From the NCBI RefSeq assembly GCF_004345325.1, contig NZ_SLVJ01000005.1, positions 105,559 to 169,558 of the forward strand: a DNA stretch of 64,000 nt. The letters run 5' to 3'. The position numbers and the translations under genes are program-made. Origin of the DNA: Acinetobacter calcoaceticus. GTDB lineage: Bacteria > Pseudomonadota > Gammaproteobacteria > Pseudomonadales > Moraxellaceae. Below are positions 8,660-17,257 of this stretch, piece by piece. Numbering within the stretch: the first letter of the stretch is position 1; each line of letters begins with the position of its first letter. Below the pieces are notes generated by a model. The model made no database searches, was not told where the DNA came from, and worked only from the letters and a program-made list of their open reading frames with translations.

Positions 8660-9049
8660 CTATGGATGATCAATTAAAAACTTGTGAATATTATTGCTCT
8701 TAAAATTCAGGATTGGATTCAGCTCACGCATTTCAAAGGAAATCGCCAATAGGCGTTTATCCTGCAAGGGTTGAAAAAACTGCTCTAACAATTGATACAA
8801 CTCAGTTGCTATACCTTGTTGCACCTCAGTATCACGACCTGCGCCAACTTTAAGAGTCATGTGTACAAAGGCATAATCATGTTGACCATCCGCCACTAGA
8901 TAATGATCGATACGAATGGCTCGACTACGACTCCCACTTAAGGGAAAGATGCCTGTACTGGCTAGAAAATGATTGACCTGCTCAAACAACGCCTGAAAGT
9001 CAATCGATGCCTCTAAGTTGGCGCTGTATTCTGCGATAAAATGTGCCAT
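8660..9049 (-). CDS. hpaF: 5-carboxymethyl-2-hydroxymuconate delta-isomerase
   Basis: A 129-residue protein beginning MAHFIAEYSANLEASIDFQA. The proline after the initiator methionine that serves as catalytic base in HpaF of E. coli is not present here (Ala-2 instead), although the rest fits: SRSRAIRIDHYLVADGQHDY, FVHMTLKVGAGR and LSFEMRELNP-like segments. A longer frame runs to 9133, but the start at 9049 fits the family length. It would isomerise 5-carboxymethyl-2-hydroxymuconate in homoprotocatechuate breakdown. The missing N-terminal proline makes activity worth checking. Confidence 0.8.
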   Translation of the reverse strand: MAHFIAEYSANLEASIDFQALFEQVNHFLASTGIFPLSGSRSRAIRIDHYLVADGQHDYAFVHMTLKVGAGRDTEVQQGIATELYQLLEQFFQPLQDKRLLAISFEMRELNPILNFKSNNIHKFLIDHP

Positions 9050-9318
9050 GTTGATGCCCTCGTTAAAGTTGCCACATTTCCACCACATGCTTGTCGATCT
9101 GGTGGTCAAATTAACAGCAAAGGCTGAGCGCAAAACATAGTTTCAACATCTTGATAAAGACAGTGATAATTCAACGCCGCAGCAATATTATGCCCATCGG
9201 TTTTAATCACATGCTGTTGAGCATGGGTCGCCCATTGACCTGTTTGCTGTTGAGCTGTTTGTTCATCTGGGTGTTGATCATTGCGAGTGTCTTGTTCCAT
9301 GCTGCACGCTCTACAGGT
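9050..9318. other. unexplained stretch between hpaF and the coding remnant
   Basis: A 64-codon open frame on the minus strand (9106-9300), rich in Q, H, D and T, matches no family I recognise. It follows directly after the remnant that ends at 9319 and may be more decayed coding sequence. No gene is called. Confidence 0.3.
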
Positions 9319-9630
9319 CTATTGAATCAAGGTGTGTTGCCCTGCCCAAACATCAATTAAAATTTGTTGCAAGGCTCTGGCCTTTTTTTCTAATGGGTTG
9401 AATACCCATTTCCTATTTGGCAGCCCAATTTCTGACACTTGGTATTGAGTTCTTAGTGCATCAAGTTGTAACGCCTTTTCGCGTTACCATTCTTGTAAAA
9501 ATACGACATCAGTTTGGAGTGGCATAGCACCTACGCTACTCGTCAAGGGCGATGTTGCAGCCTTCACAATCCCTTTTGCAAAGCCTTTAGCCTTACTCAA
9601 CTCAATGTATACGGCCTTAACACTGCATTA
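9319..9630 (-). pseudogene. unrecognised coding remnant with an in-frame stop
   Basis: Read leftward, a frame of about 100 codons gives plausible protein: it starts near CSVKAVYIELSKAKGFAKGI, continues through SSVGAMPLQTDVVFLQEW, is broken by a TAA at 9484-9486, and resumes REKALQLDALRTQYQ to LIDVWAGQHTLIQ and a TAG. There is no start codon and the frame is closed just upstream, next to the stop of the aldehyde dehydrogenase gene. I do not recognise the family. Its position suggests a deleted pathway gene between the dehydrogenase and hpaF. Confidence 0.45.
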
Positions 9631-9638
9631 ATTCGCAA

Positions 9639-11048
9639 TTAATACGGACTCACATGCAACGCTTGCTTGTGGGTGTATTGCAATAAACCATTGATCCCAA
9701 ATGAATAGCCCAAGCCTGAATGCTTCCAACCCCCAAAAGCCGCCATCGGCGAGAGATCGGTATGGCTGTTGATCCACACTGTACCGGTCTGCATCCGTTC
9801 GGCTAACTGCTTGGCCTTAGCCAAATCTTTGGTCCAGATTGAACTGCCTAAGCCATATTTGACTTGATTGCTGGTGTTGATCACCTGATCGATGTCATTA
9901 AATTTCAGCACGGGCAAAACTGGACCAAATTGCTCTTCTGCGACAATCGCCATCGACTCATCCACATCGATCAGCAGTGCGGGCGCGATAAAATAGCCCA
10001 GTTTAGGCAGCGGTTGATTGGACTTGATCAAAGTTGCCCCACTGGCCAATGCCTCTGCGATCAAAGCATTGACCTTCATAAATTGCATTTTATTTTGTAC
10101 TGGACCAAAGGTGGTGGCATGGTCTAGGCCATTGCCAATCACTTGCGCATTGAGATATTCGGTGAGTTTCTCGATCATGGCATCATAAATGTCTTCATGT
10201 ACGTAAAGTCGCTTAATACAGGTACAGGTCTGTCCTGCATTTAAAAATGCGACATTGAAGATTTTTTCTGCAACACGATCAATATCGACATCTTCCAGCA
10301 CGATGGCGACATCATTACCGCCCAATTCCAAGATGACGCTTTTCAGCGCATCGATCGAATTTTGCAAGATTTGTTGCCCAGTGCGGGTTGAACCCGTAAA
10401 GCTGACTTTGATCACATCAGGATGCGCACTGAGTTGATTGCCGACTTGACTGCCCCCTAAAATCAGATTACATACCCCAGCAGGCAGGTGTTGATTGATT
10501 ATTTCAACCAATTTAATGCTGCTTAATGGGGTGTATTCAGAAGGTTTGTTGACCACACAATTTTTGGCTTTGATCGCAGGAAATAGATGCCAAACGGCAA
10601 TCATAAACGGCCAGTTCCATGGTGTGATCGACGCAACTACACCTAAGGGGCGGTTATATACGGTTATTTTCTTGCCGCTGTCCTCATTATAGTGCTCGAT
10701 CGGAATATCCAAGGCCGCCACCGCTTGGATAAAATCAATACTCAAGTCGACTTCGAGCAAGGCCAAAGCCATTGGCTTGCCTTGTTCGATACAAATCAAA
10801 CGGGCGATATCATGTTTATGCTTGAGTATATCCACTGCAATCGCTTGAAATGCATCAATGATTCTTGAATCCGTCACATGCTTCCAAGTTTGAAATGCCT
10901 CCAACGCTGCCGCCACGGCGCGATCCACTTGCGATGGACTAGCGCCTTGTACATGACTGACAATGTCGAGCGTAGCGGGATTGATCACCTCAAACACCGC
11001 CCCTGCACCCAACAGCGCTTGTCCCTTGATATACATATGTGTATTCAT
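9639..11048 (-). CDS. NAD(P)-dependent aldehyde dehydrogenase
   Basis: A 469-residue aldehyde dehydrogenase of normal length. It has TPWNWPFM (substrate and cofactor binding), NKPSEYTP, FTGSTRTGQ, the catalytic glutamate motif LELGGND, the cysteine motif in LNAGQTCTC, EEQFGPVLPV and the C-terminal GGWKHSGLG block. The start at 11048 (MNTHMYIKG) has a GGAAGGAATC site, while the longer frame to 11153 does not look like family sequence. It leads the hpaF-hpaH-hpaI run, where a 5-carboxymethyl-2-hydroxymuconic semialdehyde dehydrogenase (HpaE) would be expected, but its sequence is closer to general ALDHs such as succinate-semialdehyde types. The substrate is therefore open. Confidence 0.85.
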   Translation of the reverse strand: MNTHMYIKGQALLGAGAVFEVINPATLDIVSHVQGASPSQVDRAVAAALEAFQTWKHVTDSRIIDAFQAIAVDILKHKHDIARLICIEQGKPMALALLEVDLSIDFIQAVAALDIPIEHYNEDSGKKITVYNRPLGVVASITPWNWPFMIAVWHLFPAIKAKNCVVNKPSEYTPLSSIKLVEIINQHLPAGVCNLILGGSQVGNQLSAHPDVIKVSFTGSTRTGQQILQNSIDALKSVILELGGNDVAIVLEDVDIDRVAEKIFNVAFLNAGQTCTCIKRLYVHEDIYDAMIEKLTEYLNAQVIGNGLDHATTFGPVQNKMQFMKVNALIAEALASGATLIKSNQPLPKLGYFIAPALLIDVDESMAIVAEEQFGPVLPVLKFNDIDQVINTSNQVKYGLGSSIWTKDLAKAKQLAERMQTGTVWINSHTDLSPMAAFGGWKHSGLGYSFGINGLLQYTHKQALHVSPY

Positions 11049-11465
11049 ACTGATTCCTTCCTTCGCTGTCTGTGCTGTCTGTATCCGGCTGCCATGCCAA
11101 TGCCTATAGATAACAAATCCACACCAATGCCAATAGTAAAAATACGACATCAAAGATCAGCGGTTTAATCCCCCCGATGAAGCAAATTACTTAGGCTATT
11201 TGTAGGGCGCAGGCTTTGATTAACACATTCACAGCCCATTTATGTGAAGCAATGAATTAACGCCTCACATTGCGTGGATGAACCACGATAATCGCATTCC
11301 CGATTTAAGCTTGAATCGGGCTTAAGCATTCCATTAATTCACTTGTCTAGATACGCTTTAAAGTTAAATTAAAAACAATAAAATATGTAATACCTCGTGC
11401 GAGATGCCGTGTAACCCATCGCCGCAAGCTTGGGCATAATAAAAATACTAGGAGAGATTAATCTC
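11049..11465. other. divergent intergenic region between ALDH and AraC-type regulator
   Basis: About 415 bases separating the leftward catabolic genes from the rightward regulator; both promoters should lie here. It contains the string GTAAAAATACGAC (about 11135-11148) that also occurs near 9494 and, inverted, near 83. No gene is visible. Confidence 0.4.
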
Positions 11466-12281
11466 ATGGATTTACATCATCACTGGACCTATTCAAGCCA
11501 ATTCCCCCCCTTTTATGCTGAACAACCCTTTTTTAAAAAAAGAATGAAGTACCACCAACATTGTCATATTCACTCTAAAGTGATTGCTGAGTTTTATAAA
11601 ATTGAGTGTTCAGCGACACACCCCCCGATTTTGGTTATTCCAGATGGATGTATTGATATTATCTTTGAATGCGACCCGAATAATCCGACTGCACAGATTT
11701 GCGGTTCAAGCTTAAATACCCATGAAGTCCCGATGCAGGCCAATACCGCCTATTTTGGAATTCGCTTTCTACCGGGAATCGTACCGAAATTTATTCAAAG
11801 TTCTGCCGAATCAATTCTAAATCAATCGATAGACTTTAATGAATTGGTGCCATTTGAAACGCAATTGGTGGAAAATATTGGCTTGGAAGGCAATATTGAA
11901 AAACAGATTTTTATCTTTTTAAATGCCTTTTCTAGCCAACTCACCCGGCAATACTCCCTGACCACCGAATATATACTGCATGCGGTGATCTATCATAATC
12001 CGCAACTTAAAATAAAAGACCTAGAACGGAGCACTGGCTATTGTGCCCGGCATATACAACGCATTTTTAAACAGGATGTCGGGATGAGCATCAAAGAATT
12101 TTCTTGTATTATTCGCTTTCAATATGCGATCCATGCTTTAAATCTGCCCCATATTCCCAAGTTATCTGAACTCACCTATGCGCTTGGCTATAATGACCAA
12201 GCGCATTTTCATAAAGAGTTTAAAAAGTTTAGTAATATGTCACCGACCCGATTTGTAAAATATCTAGAAACCTTTCATTAA
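11466..12281 (+). CDS. AraC-family transcriptional regulator (DUF6597-like sensor domain)
   Basis: A 271-residue regulator. The N-terminal part (YCATHPP-like PPILVIPDGCIDIIFE, then a PMQANTAYFGIRFLPG block) is the sensor type often annotated DUF6597. The C-terminal 90 residues hold an AraC helix-turn-helix pair: IKDLERSTGYCARHIQRIFK and SELTYALGYNDQAHFHKEFK, then SPTRFVKY. The ATG at 11466 has an AGGAGAG site 9 bases upstream. It is divergent from the ALDH-hpaFHI genes and may control them, which is inferred from position only. Confidence 0.8.
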   Translation: MDLHHHWTYSSQFPPFYAEQPFFKKRMKYHQHCHIHSKVIAEFYKIECSATHPPILVIPDGCIDIIFECDPNNPTAQICGSSLNTHEVPMQANTAYFGIRFLPGIVPKFIQSSAESILNQSIDFNELVPFETQLVENIGLEGNIEKQIFIFLNAFSSQLTRQYSLTTEYILHAVIYHNPQLKIKDLERSTGYCARHIQRIFKQDVGMSIKEFSCIIRFQYAIHALNLPHIPKLSELTYALGYNDQAHFHKEFKKFSNMSPTRFVKYLETFH

Positions 12282-12342
12282 TGAAACATGGGCTTGTTTT
12301 TGTTGTACAGTAGCAGTTAAAAAATTTCAGGTTGTTTGCGTC

Positions 12343-13047
12343 ATGCCCCAAATTGTTATGTTTGATATGGATGGTACGCTACTGGATTTGGCCTTTGATG
12401 ATCTGATTTGGTTTCATCAACTGCCGCTACGCCATGCCGAAACCCACGCCATCAGTATCGAACACAGTCGAGATATTTTGACTCAGTTCTATCAATCACA
12501 TAAACACACTTTAGATTGGTATTCTTCGACTTTCTGGACGGCCAAAGTCGGTGTAGATGTGTTGAAGTTACAGCATGATCACCAAGAACGAATTCAACCA
12601 CGGCCGGGATGTGTTGCCCTACTGGAGCAGTTAAAACAGCTCGGATATCGTTGCTGGTTGGTGACCAATGCCGATGTCGCCAGTCTCAGTCTTAAAATGC
12701 AAAAAGTTGCGCTAAGTGACTACTTTGAGGTCATGGTCAGTAGTGAGCAACTCGGTCACGCCAAAGAAGACCAAGGTTTTTGGCACAGTTTGCAACAGCG
12801 TCATCCCTTCGACCCCGCACAGGTGATCTTTGTCGATGACACTCAACCAGTTTTGGCCAGTGCTGAAGAATTTGGTATCCAACAATTGATTACCGTCTTA
12901 CAACCCTCTAGCCTGCATCCAGTCCGAGACGCACAAGCTTTGGATTATCCAGCACTTGATCATCTCAGCGAATTGGTCGATTTGATTCAAGCTCCCCGAC
13001 CTCATGCCGCTGAAGTCGCCAAACTGAATGAGGATAGCCATGTCTAA
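12343..13047 (+). CDS. HAD-family phosphatase, YrfG-like (GMP/IMP nucleotidase)
   Basis: A 234-residue HAD hydrolase. Motif I is MFDMDGTLLDL at residue 5 (nucleophile Asp with the +2 Asp), motif II is the T in LVTNAD, and the later motifs are in the KEDQGFW and FVDDTQPVL segments. The cap insertion and overall sequence resemble E. coli YrfG, which dephosphorylates GMP and IMP. The gene order is also that of E. coli, where yrfG precedes hslR. Here the stop overlaps the start of hslR by eight bases, suggesting translational coupling. Confidence 0.82.
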   Translation: MPQIVMFDMDGTLLDLAFDDLIWFHQLPLRHAETHAISIEHSRDILTQFYQSHKHTLDWYSSTFWTAKVGVDVLKLQHDHQERIQPRPGCVALLEQLKQLGYRCWLVTNADVASLSLKMQKVALSDYFEVMVSSEQLGHAKEDQGFWHSLQQRHPFDPAQVIFVDDTQPVLASAEEFGIQQLITVLQPSSLHPVRDAQALDYPALDHLSELVDLIQAPRPHAAEVAKLNEDSHV

Positions 13048-13561
13048 ACGATCCCTTGCGCAGAAAGCCAAGTCACTCAACACCAACAGCAACAACACTA
13101 GCGGCAACAGCAAACACAATGACAAGTCGTCTACAGCGCAGCAATCCCATGCATCAATGCGGATTGATAAATGGTTGTGGGCGGCACGGTTTTTTAAAAC
13201 CCGAAGTGTTGCGAAAGAGGCGATTGAGGGGGGCAAAGTGCACCATGACAATATACGTGTCAAAGTGTCCAAAGAGGTTCGGGTCGGAATGCAGTTGACC
13301 ATTAAGCAAGGCATGGATAAAAAAACGGTAGAGATTTTAGGCCTGTCCAATCAACGTGGCCCTGCCCCGATTGCGCAACAATTATACCAAGAAACAGCCG
13401 TCAGTATTGCACGTCGGGAGTTGCTTTCAACCCAAAGAAAATTGCATAATCTTGCCCGTCCTGAGCATCGACCGACTAAAAAAGATCGTCGACTTATCAA
13501 CAAATTTAAACAACAAAATGATCATTCCTTTGATCATGAGTGGAATCCTTCTGCAGACTAA
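13040..13561 (+). CDS. hslR: S4-domain heat-shock RNA-binding protein Hsp15
   Basis: A 173-residue protein. After an N-terminal tail rich in S, N and K (about residues 1-38) comes the S4 RNA-binding domain: MRIDKWLWAARFFKTRSVAK, AIEGGKVHHDN, RVKVSKEVRVG. The C-terminal extension contains RPEHRPTKKDRRLINKFK, typical of HslR. Hsp15 binds stalled 50S subunits that still carry nascent chain and recycles them. The ATG at 13040 lies after a GAGGAT site inside the end of the upstream phosphatase gene. Confidence 0.88.
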   Translation: MSKRSLAQKAKSLNTNSNNTSGNSKHNDKSSTAQQSHASMRIDKWLWAARFFKTRSVAKEAIEGGKVHHDNIRVKVSKEVRVGMQLTIKQGMDKKTVEILGLSNQRGPAPIAQQLYQETAVSIARRELLSTQRKLHNLARPEHRPTKKDRRLINKFKQQNDHSFDHEWNPSAD

Positions 13562-13709
13562 CTCCGCGCGACAAGTCTTGTCGTTCTGGCAAAAAAACCG
13601 ATAGTACAGCCCCTGCTTTTCTGTCACTATGATTGCCGTGGAATCAAGTATCAATGAAAGACATCCACTTAAATATTAAGTGATATTACATAGTTTTGAG
13701 GTTAGAAAG

Positions 13710-14750
13710 ATGGATGACAACAAAAGCAAAGCACTGAACGCAGCACTCAGTCAAATTGAAAAACAATTTGGTAAAAATACTGTAATGCGTCTTGGTGACA
13801 ACACCGTACAAGCGGTAGAAGTAGTTTCTACAGGTTCACTGATGCTAGACATCGCATTGGGTATAGGTGGCTTGCCAAAGGGTCGTATTGTTGAGATCTA
13901 TGGTCCTGAATCTTCAGGTAAAACTACCATGACTTTACAAGCCATTGCCCAATGTCAAAAAACCGGTGGTACTTGTGCATTTATCGATGCCGAACATGCG
14001 CTTGATCCACAGTATGCACGTAAACTAGGTGTCGATATCGACAACCTCTTGGTTTCTCAACCAGACAATGGTGAGCAAGCCCTTGAAATCGCAGATATGT
14101 TAGTGCGTTCTGGCGCAGTTGATATGATCGTGGTCGACTCCGTGGCAGCATTGACACCACGTGCTGAGATTGAAGGCGAAATGGGTGATTCACACATGGG
14201 TTTACAAGCCCGTTTGATGAGCCAAGCACTGCGTAAAATCACTGGTAATGCAAAACGTTCAAATTGCATGGTGATCTTTATTAACCAGATTCGTATGAAG
14301 ATCGGTGTGATGTTTGGTAGCCCAGAAACCACGACTGGTGGTAACGCACTTAAATTCTATGCTTCGGTACGTCTTGATATCCGCCGTATTGGTCAAGTCA
14401 AAGAAGGCGATGAGATTGTTGGTTCTGAAACCAAAGTCAAAGTTGTGAAAAACAAAATGGCACCGCCATTTAGAGAGGCCTTGTTCCAAATCCTGTATGG
14501 CAAAGGTACCAACCAACTCGGTGAATTGGTTGACCTCGCAGTACAACAAGAATTGGTACAAAAAGCAGGTGCTTGGTACTCGTATCAAGGCGACAAAATC
14601 GGCCAAGGTAAGAACAATGTAATTCGTCACCTTGAGGAAAACACCAAGTTAGCTCAAGATCTCGATCGCATGATCCGTGAAAAGTTATTAAGTCCAGCGG
14701 TTGAAGCGCCAGAAGATGAAAAAGAAGCTGCTGACGCCATCGACCTTTAA
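13710..14750 (+). CDS. recA: recombinase RecA
   Basis: A 346-residue RecA. The Walker A motif GPESSGKT is at residues 65-72, followed by the catalytic glutamate in [10 protein letters not shown], the Walker B strand [11 protein letters not shown], loop L1 ([17 protein letters not shown]) and loop L2 ([22 protein letters not shown]). The C-terminus ends in an acidic tail ([15 protein letters not shown]). RecA forms the filament for homologous recombination and DNA damage response. The ATG at 13710 follows a GAGGTTAGAAAG site. Codon use is very regular, as expected for a well-expressed gene. recX follows after a terminator. Confidence 0.98.
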   Translation: MDDNKSKALNAALSQIEKQFGKNTVMRLGDNTVQAVEVVSTGSLMLDIALGIGGLPKGRIVEIYGPESSGKTTMTLQAIAQCQKTGGTCAFIDAEHALDPQYARKLGVDIDNLLVSQPDNGEQALEIADMLVRSGAVDMIVVDSVAALTPRAEIEGEMGDSHMGLQARLMSQALRKITGNAKRSNCMVIFINQIRMKIGVMFGSPETTTGGNALKFYASVRLDIRRIGQVKEGDEIVGSETKVKVVKNKMAPPFREALFQILYGKGTNQLGELVDLAVQQELVQKAGAWYSYQGDKIGQGKNNVIRHLEENTKLAQDLDRMIREKLLSPAVEAPEDEKEAADAIDL

Positions 14751-14795
14751 TCAGGATTGATCGCCAGATCAAGTTGAGTCAGATCAAAGTTGAAA

Positions 14796-14821
14796 AAACG
14801 CCCTGCGGGGCGTTTATTTTA
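14796..14821 (+). terminator. rho-independent terminator after recA
   Basis: The stem AAACGCCC/GGGCGTTT with a four-base loop is followed by ATTTTATT. It lies 45 bases after the recA stop and separates recA from recX. Confidence 0.85.
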
Positions 14822-14993
14822 TTCGCAGCAAAAACATGAGACTGATGCAACTTCCGCAAATCCCCTATCCTGAAACGCTCAACTGTTGGCTATCTGGACA
14901 CACTAAGCTGAATAATGCTGCACTCAGGGCTATAATAGCGCCTGTTGATGATCAACGTTTACCCTGTATTTATATTGCTGATTAGGTTATGAC

Positions 14994-15671
14994 ATGTCTG
15001 ACTCAAAATTTCCCAAGATCTTAGATTATGACAAACTCAAATCCGTGTTGGCTCAACTCGAACAGACTGAATCCGCTAGCCATACCGCTAACACCGCAAC
15101 TGATTCACGGGCTATAGATCCCGTTAATGACTCCAATCAAGATAGCTTTACGGATCAAGATGGCGACAGTGTGGATACTGATGACGACCGTGCGGATACT
15201 GATGCAGGTACAGTTGCACCGATTGTAAGCGGCCTAACCGGAACACGTTTACGCTCCTATGCCTTTGCAGTACTGACACGACGTGAATATTCAAAATCTG
15301 AGCTGATCGACAAACTGATGCTACGCGCAATACGCCGTGAGGAAGTCGAGGCTTTGGTTGATGAGTTGGCAGCATCCAACTATCAAAGTGATGATCGTGT
15401 TGCAGAAATGACCGTACGCAGCCAAGTTCGTCAAGGCAAAGGCCCGTATCGAATCAAGCAAGCCTTAAAAGACAAAAAATTAGATGAATCCTGCGCCCAA
15501 CAAGACCTGAGTGAAATTGATTGGCATGAACAGGCTTATCAGATGAAGCTGAAAAAATATGGTGCAGAAGTCGCAGTCGAGGCCAAGATCAAAGCCAAAC
15601 AAATCCGTTTTTTACAATACCGAGGTTTTGAAATGGATAGCATAATGCGCGCTATTCGACGTAAAAAATGA
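14994..15671 (+). CDS. recX: RecA regulatory protein RecX
   Basis: A 225-residue protein. The C-terminal 145 residues show the three-helix RecX repeats: LRSYAFAVLTRREYSKSELI, DELAASNYQSDDRVAEMTVR, QGKGPYRIKQALKDKKLDES. RecX proteins limit RecA filament growth. Residues about 28-80 form an acidic, D/T/S-rich linker, so this form is longer than the roughly 150-residue E. coli protein. It sits downstream of recA, but behind a terminator and about 240 bases, so it probably has its own promoter. Confidence 0.9.
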   Translation: MSDSKFPKILDYDKLKSVLAQLEQTESASHTANTATDSRAIDPVNDSNQDSFTDQDGDSVDTDDDRADTDAGTVAPIVSGLTGTRLRSYAFAVLTRREYSKSELIDKLMLRAIRREEVEALVDELAASNYQSDDRVAEMTVRSQVRQGKGPYRIKQALKDKKLDESCAQQDLSEIDWHEQAYQMKLKKYGAEVAVEAKIKAKQIRFLQYRGFEMDSIMRAIRRKK

Positions 15672-15770
15672 CATCAGGGTGTTGAACAAAGTCTTACTTA
15701 ATCGGATCGGTTTGAATAAAGGATTGGATCAATCGAAGGAATGGATGTTTGCAAATTTTATTATAAAAAT

Positions 15771-15890
<120 letters not shown>

Positions 15891-15896
15891 GAACAG

Positions 15897-15924
15897 AGTA
15901 TAGAGATTTTTTTGATAGTTGCAA
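15897..15924 (-). promoter_or_regulatory. sigma-70 promoter for the SRP RNA
   Basis: Reading leftward, a TTGCAA -35 box (15919-15924) and TATACT -10 box (15897-15902) are separated by 16 bases. Initiation about seven bases further would begin at about 15888-15890, matching the 5' end of the RNA hairpin. Confidence 0.7.
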
Positions 15925-16326
15925 GAAGGAATTTATAATAAATCCAGGCTACGCGACTGTTTGATTAATTGCTCATCAATATGCTGATTATTGAAGCAAT
16001 ATAGTTAAATATTGACGATATTCAGGCATAATAAAGTTCGATTTGAACAGCAAAACCTTGAACATAATAATGCACTACATGTTTCACTTCAGCTTATCCC
16101 AACAGCCAGGCTCTACCCTGCTTATGTGATGAGCTTCAGATTTTCTACAAATATGCGAGAAGTTTGTAAATCAATCTTGCAATTAAAACTTGAGCCGTCT
16201 TTAATGACTGCATGAATACAACCTTTATACTCGATCTGTTTTCAATGGGCGATTTGGTTCGAAAATTTAGTTCCATAGATTGTACATTGACTGATTGAGT
16301 CATAAGTTTAACGATACGGATTTAAT

Positions 16327-17166
16327 ATGATGCTCAAACAGCATGCTCTATTATCAATCGCTCTTTTGAGCTCAGCACAAATATATGCAGTTCCGATTGA
16401 ATCTCGTGGATTGAGTCAACCCGCCGCAAATATGAATAATATTGAAGGCAGTCAGAGCCCCATCGCAGGTAATTTAAACTGGGATCTGATTCAAAAGAAC
16501 CAGCAATTGGAAACTCAGTTAAGAGAATTACGCGGCAAGATGGAAGAACAAGACCATCAAATTGATCAATTAAACAAAGAACTCACTAATCGCTATACCG
16601 ATCTGGATCAACGTTTGGAATTACTACAACAAAAAGTAGATCCAGACAGCCAAGTTCAAGAGGAAGAAGCGTCAGGTCAAACTCCTGAAGCACCTACAGA
16701 TACTCCTGCTGCAAACTCAGTAACTCCCCCTGCTAATCCACCAGCACCTGAAAACCCTGCTCCTGCAGCAGAGAATACCAATACAAGTAATACCCAAGAG
16801 CTAGAAAAAGCAGCCTATACCATTGCACTCGATGCGTATAAAAAAGGCGGTGCCAAACAAGCCATCGCACCCATGAAAAACTTTATTAAAAGCTACCCCA
16901 ACAGTATCTATACCGGTAATGCCTATTTTTGGTTAGCTGAGTTTAATTTAGCCATCGATCCACCCAATTATAATGAGGCCAAAAAGAATTATGAAATGGT
17001 GGCATCCAAGTTCCCCAATTCAGCCAAGGCTCCACGCGCACTCTATCAGCTATATAGTATCGCCAAAGATGTGAATAAAAATAACGCCTCCGCCACGGTA
17101 TATAAAAACAAGTTACTCACGACTTACCCTAAGTCTGAAGAAGCGGGTTATTTTAAAAAGGCTTAA
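16327..17166 (+). CDS. ybgF: Tol-Pal associated protein YbgF/CpoB
   Basis: A 279-residue periplasmic protein. Residues 1-21 form a signal peptide ending near IYAVP. Residues about 55-105 form a coiled coil (QLETQLRELRGKMEEQDHQI, repeated DQL heptads). A P/A/N-rich linker (about 115-155) leads to a C-terminal TPR domain beginning KAAYTIALDAYKKGGAKQAI with FIKSYPNSIYTGNAYFWLAE and FPNSAKAPRALYQL. CpoB/YbgF coordinates Tol-Pal and PBP1B in cell constriction. Unusually, pal and tolB are not next to it here. Confidence 0.87.
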   Translation: MMLKQHALLSIALLSSAQIYAVPIESRGLSQPAANMNNIEGSQSPIAGNLNWDLIQKNQQLETQLRELRGKMEEQDHQIDQLNKELTNRYTDLDQRLELLQQKVDPDSQVQEEEASGQTPEAPTDTPAANSVTPPANPPAPENPAPAAENTNTSNTQELEKAAYTIALDAYKKGGAKQAIAPMKNFIKSYPNSIYTGNAYFWLAEFNLAIDPPNYNEAKKNYEMVASKFPNSAKAPRALYQLYSIAKDVNKNNASATVYKNKLLTTYPKSEEAGYFKKA

Positions 17167-17184
17167 AGCAACACTATGGAATAT

Positions 17185-17222
17185 AAAAAAACCGCTGAGC
17201 TTAAATTCTCAGCGGTTTTTTT
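17185..17222. terminator. bidirectional terminator between ybgF and alkM
   Basis: A perfect inverted repeat, AAAAAACCGCTGAG at 17185-17198 and its complement at 17209-17222, with a T-run on either strand. It serves the two converging genes. Confidence 0.9.
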
Positions 17223-17257
17223 ATATTCAGGACTAGACACAGCTTAAATCTTAAAAG

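Noticed and set aside
9639..11048. Naming the aldehyde dehydrogenase hpaE
   Set aside because: Its motifs fit ALDHs in general, and sequence away from the active site does not look like HpaE; context alone is not enough.
16012..16215. A 67-codon open frame between the SRP RNA and ybgF
   Set aside because: No ribosome-binding site, no family resemblance, and it lies in AT-rich intergenic DNA.
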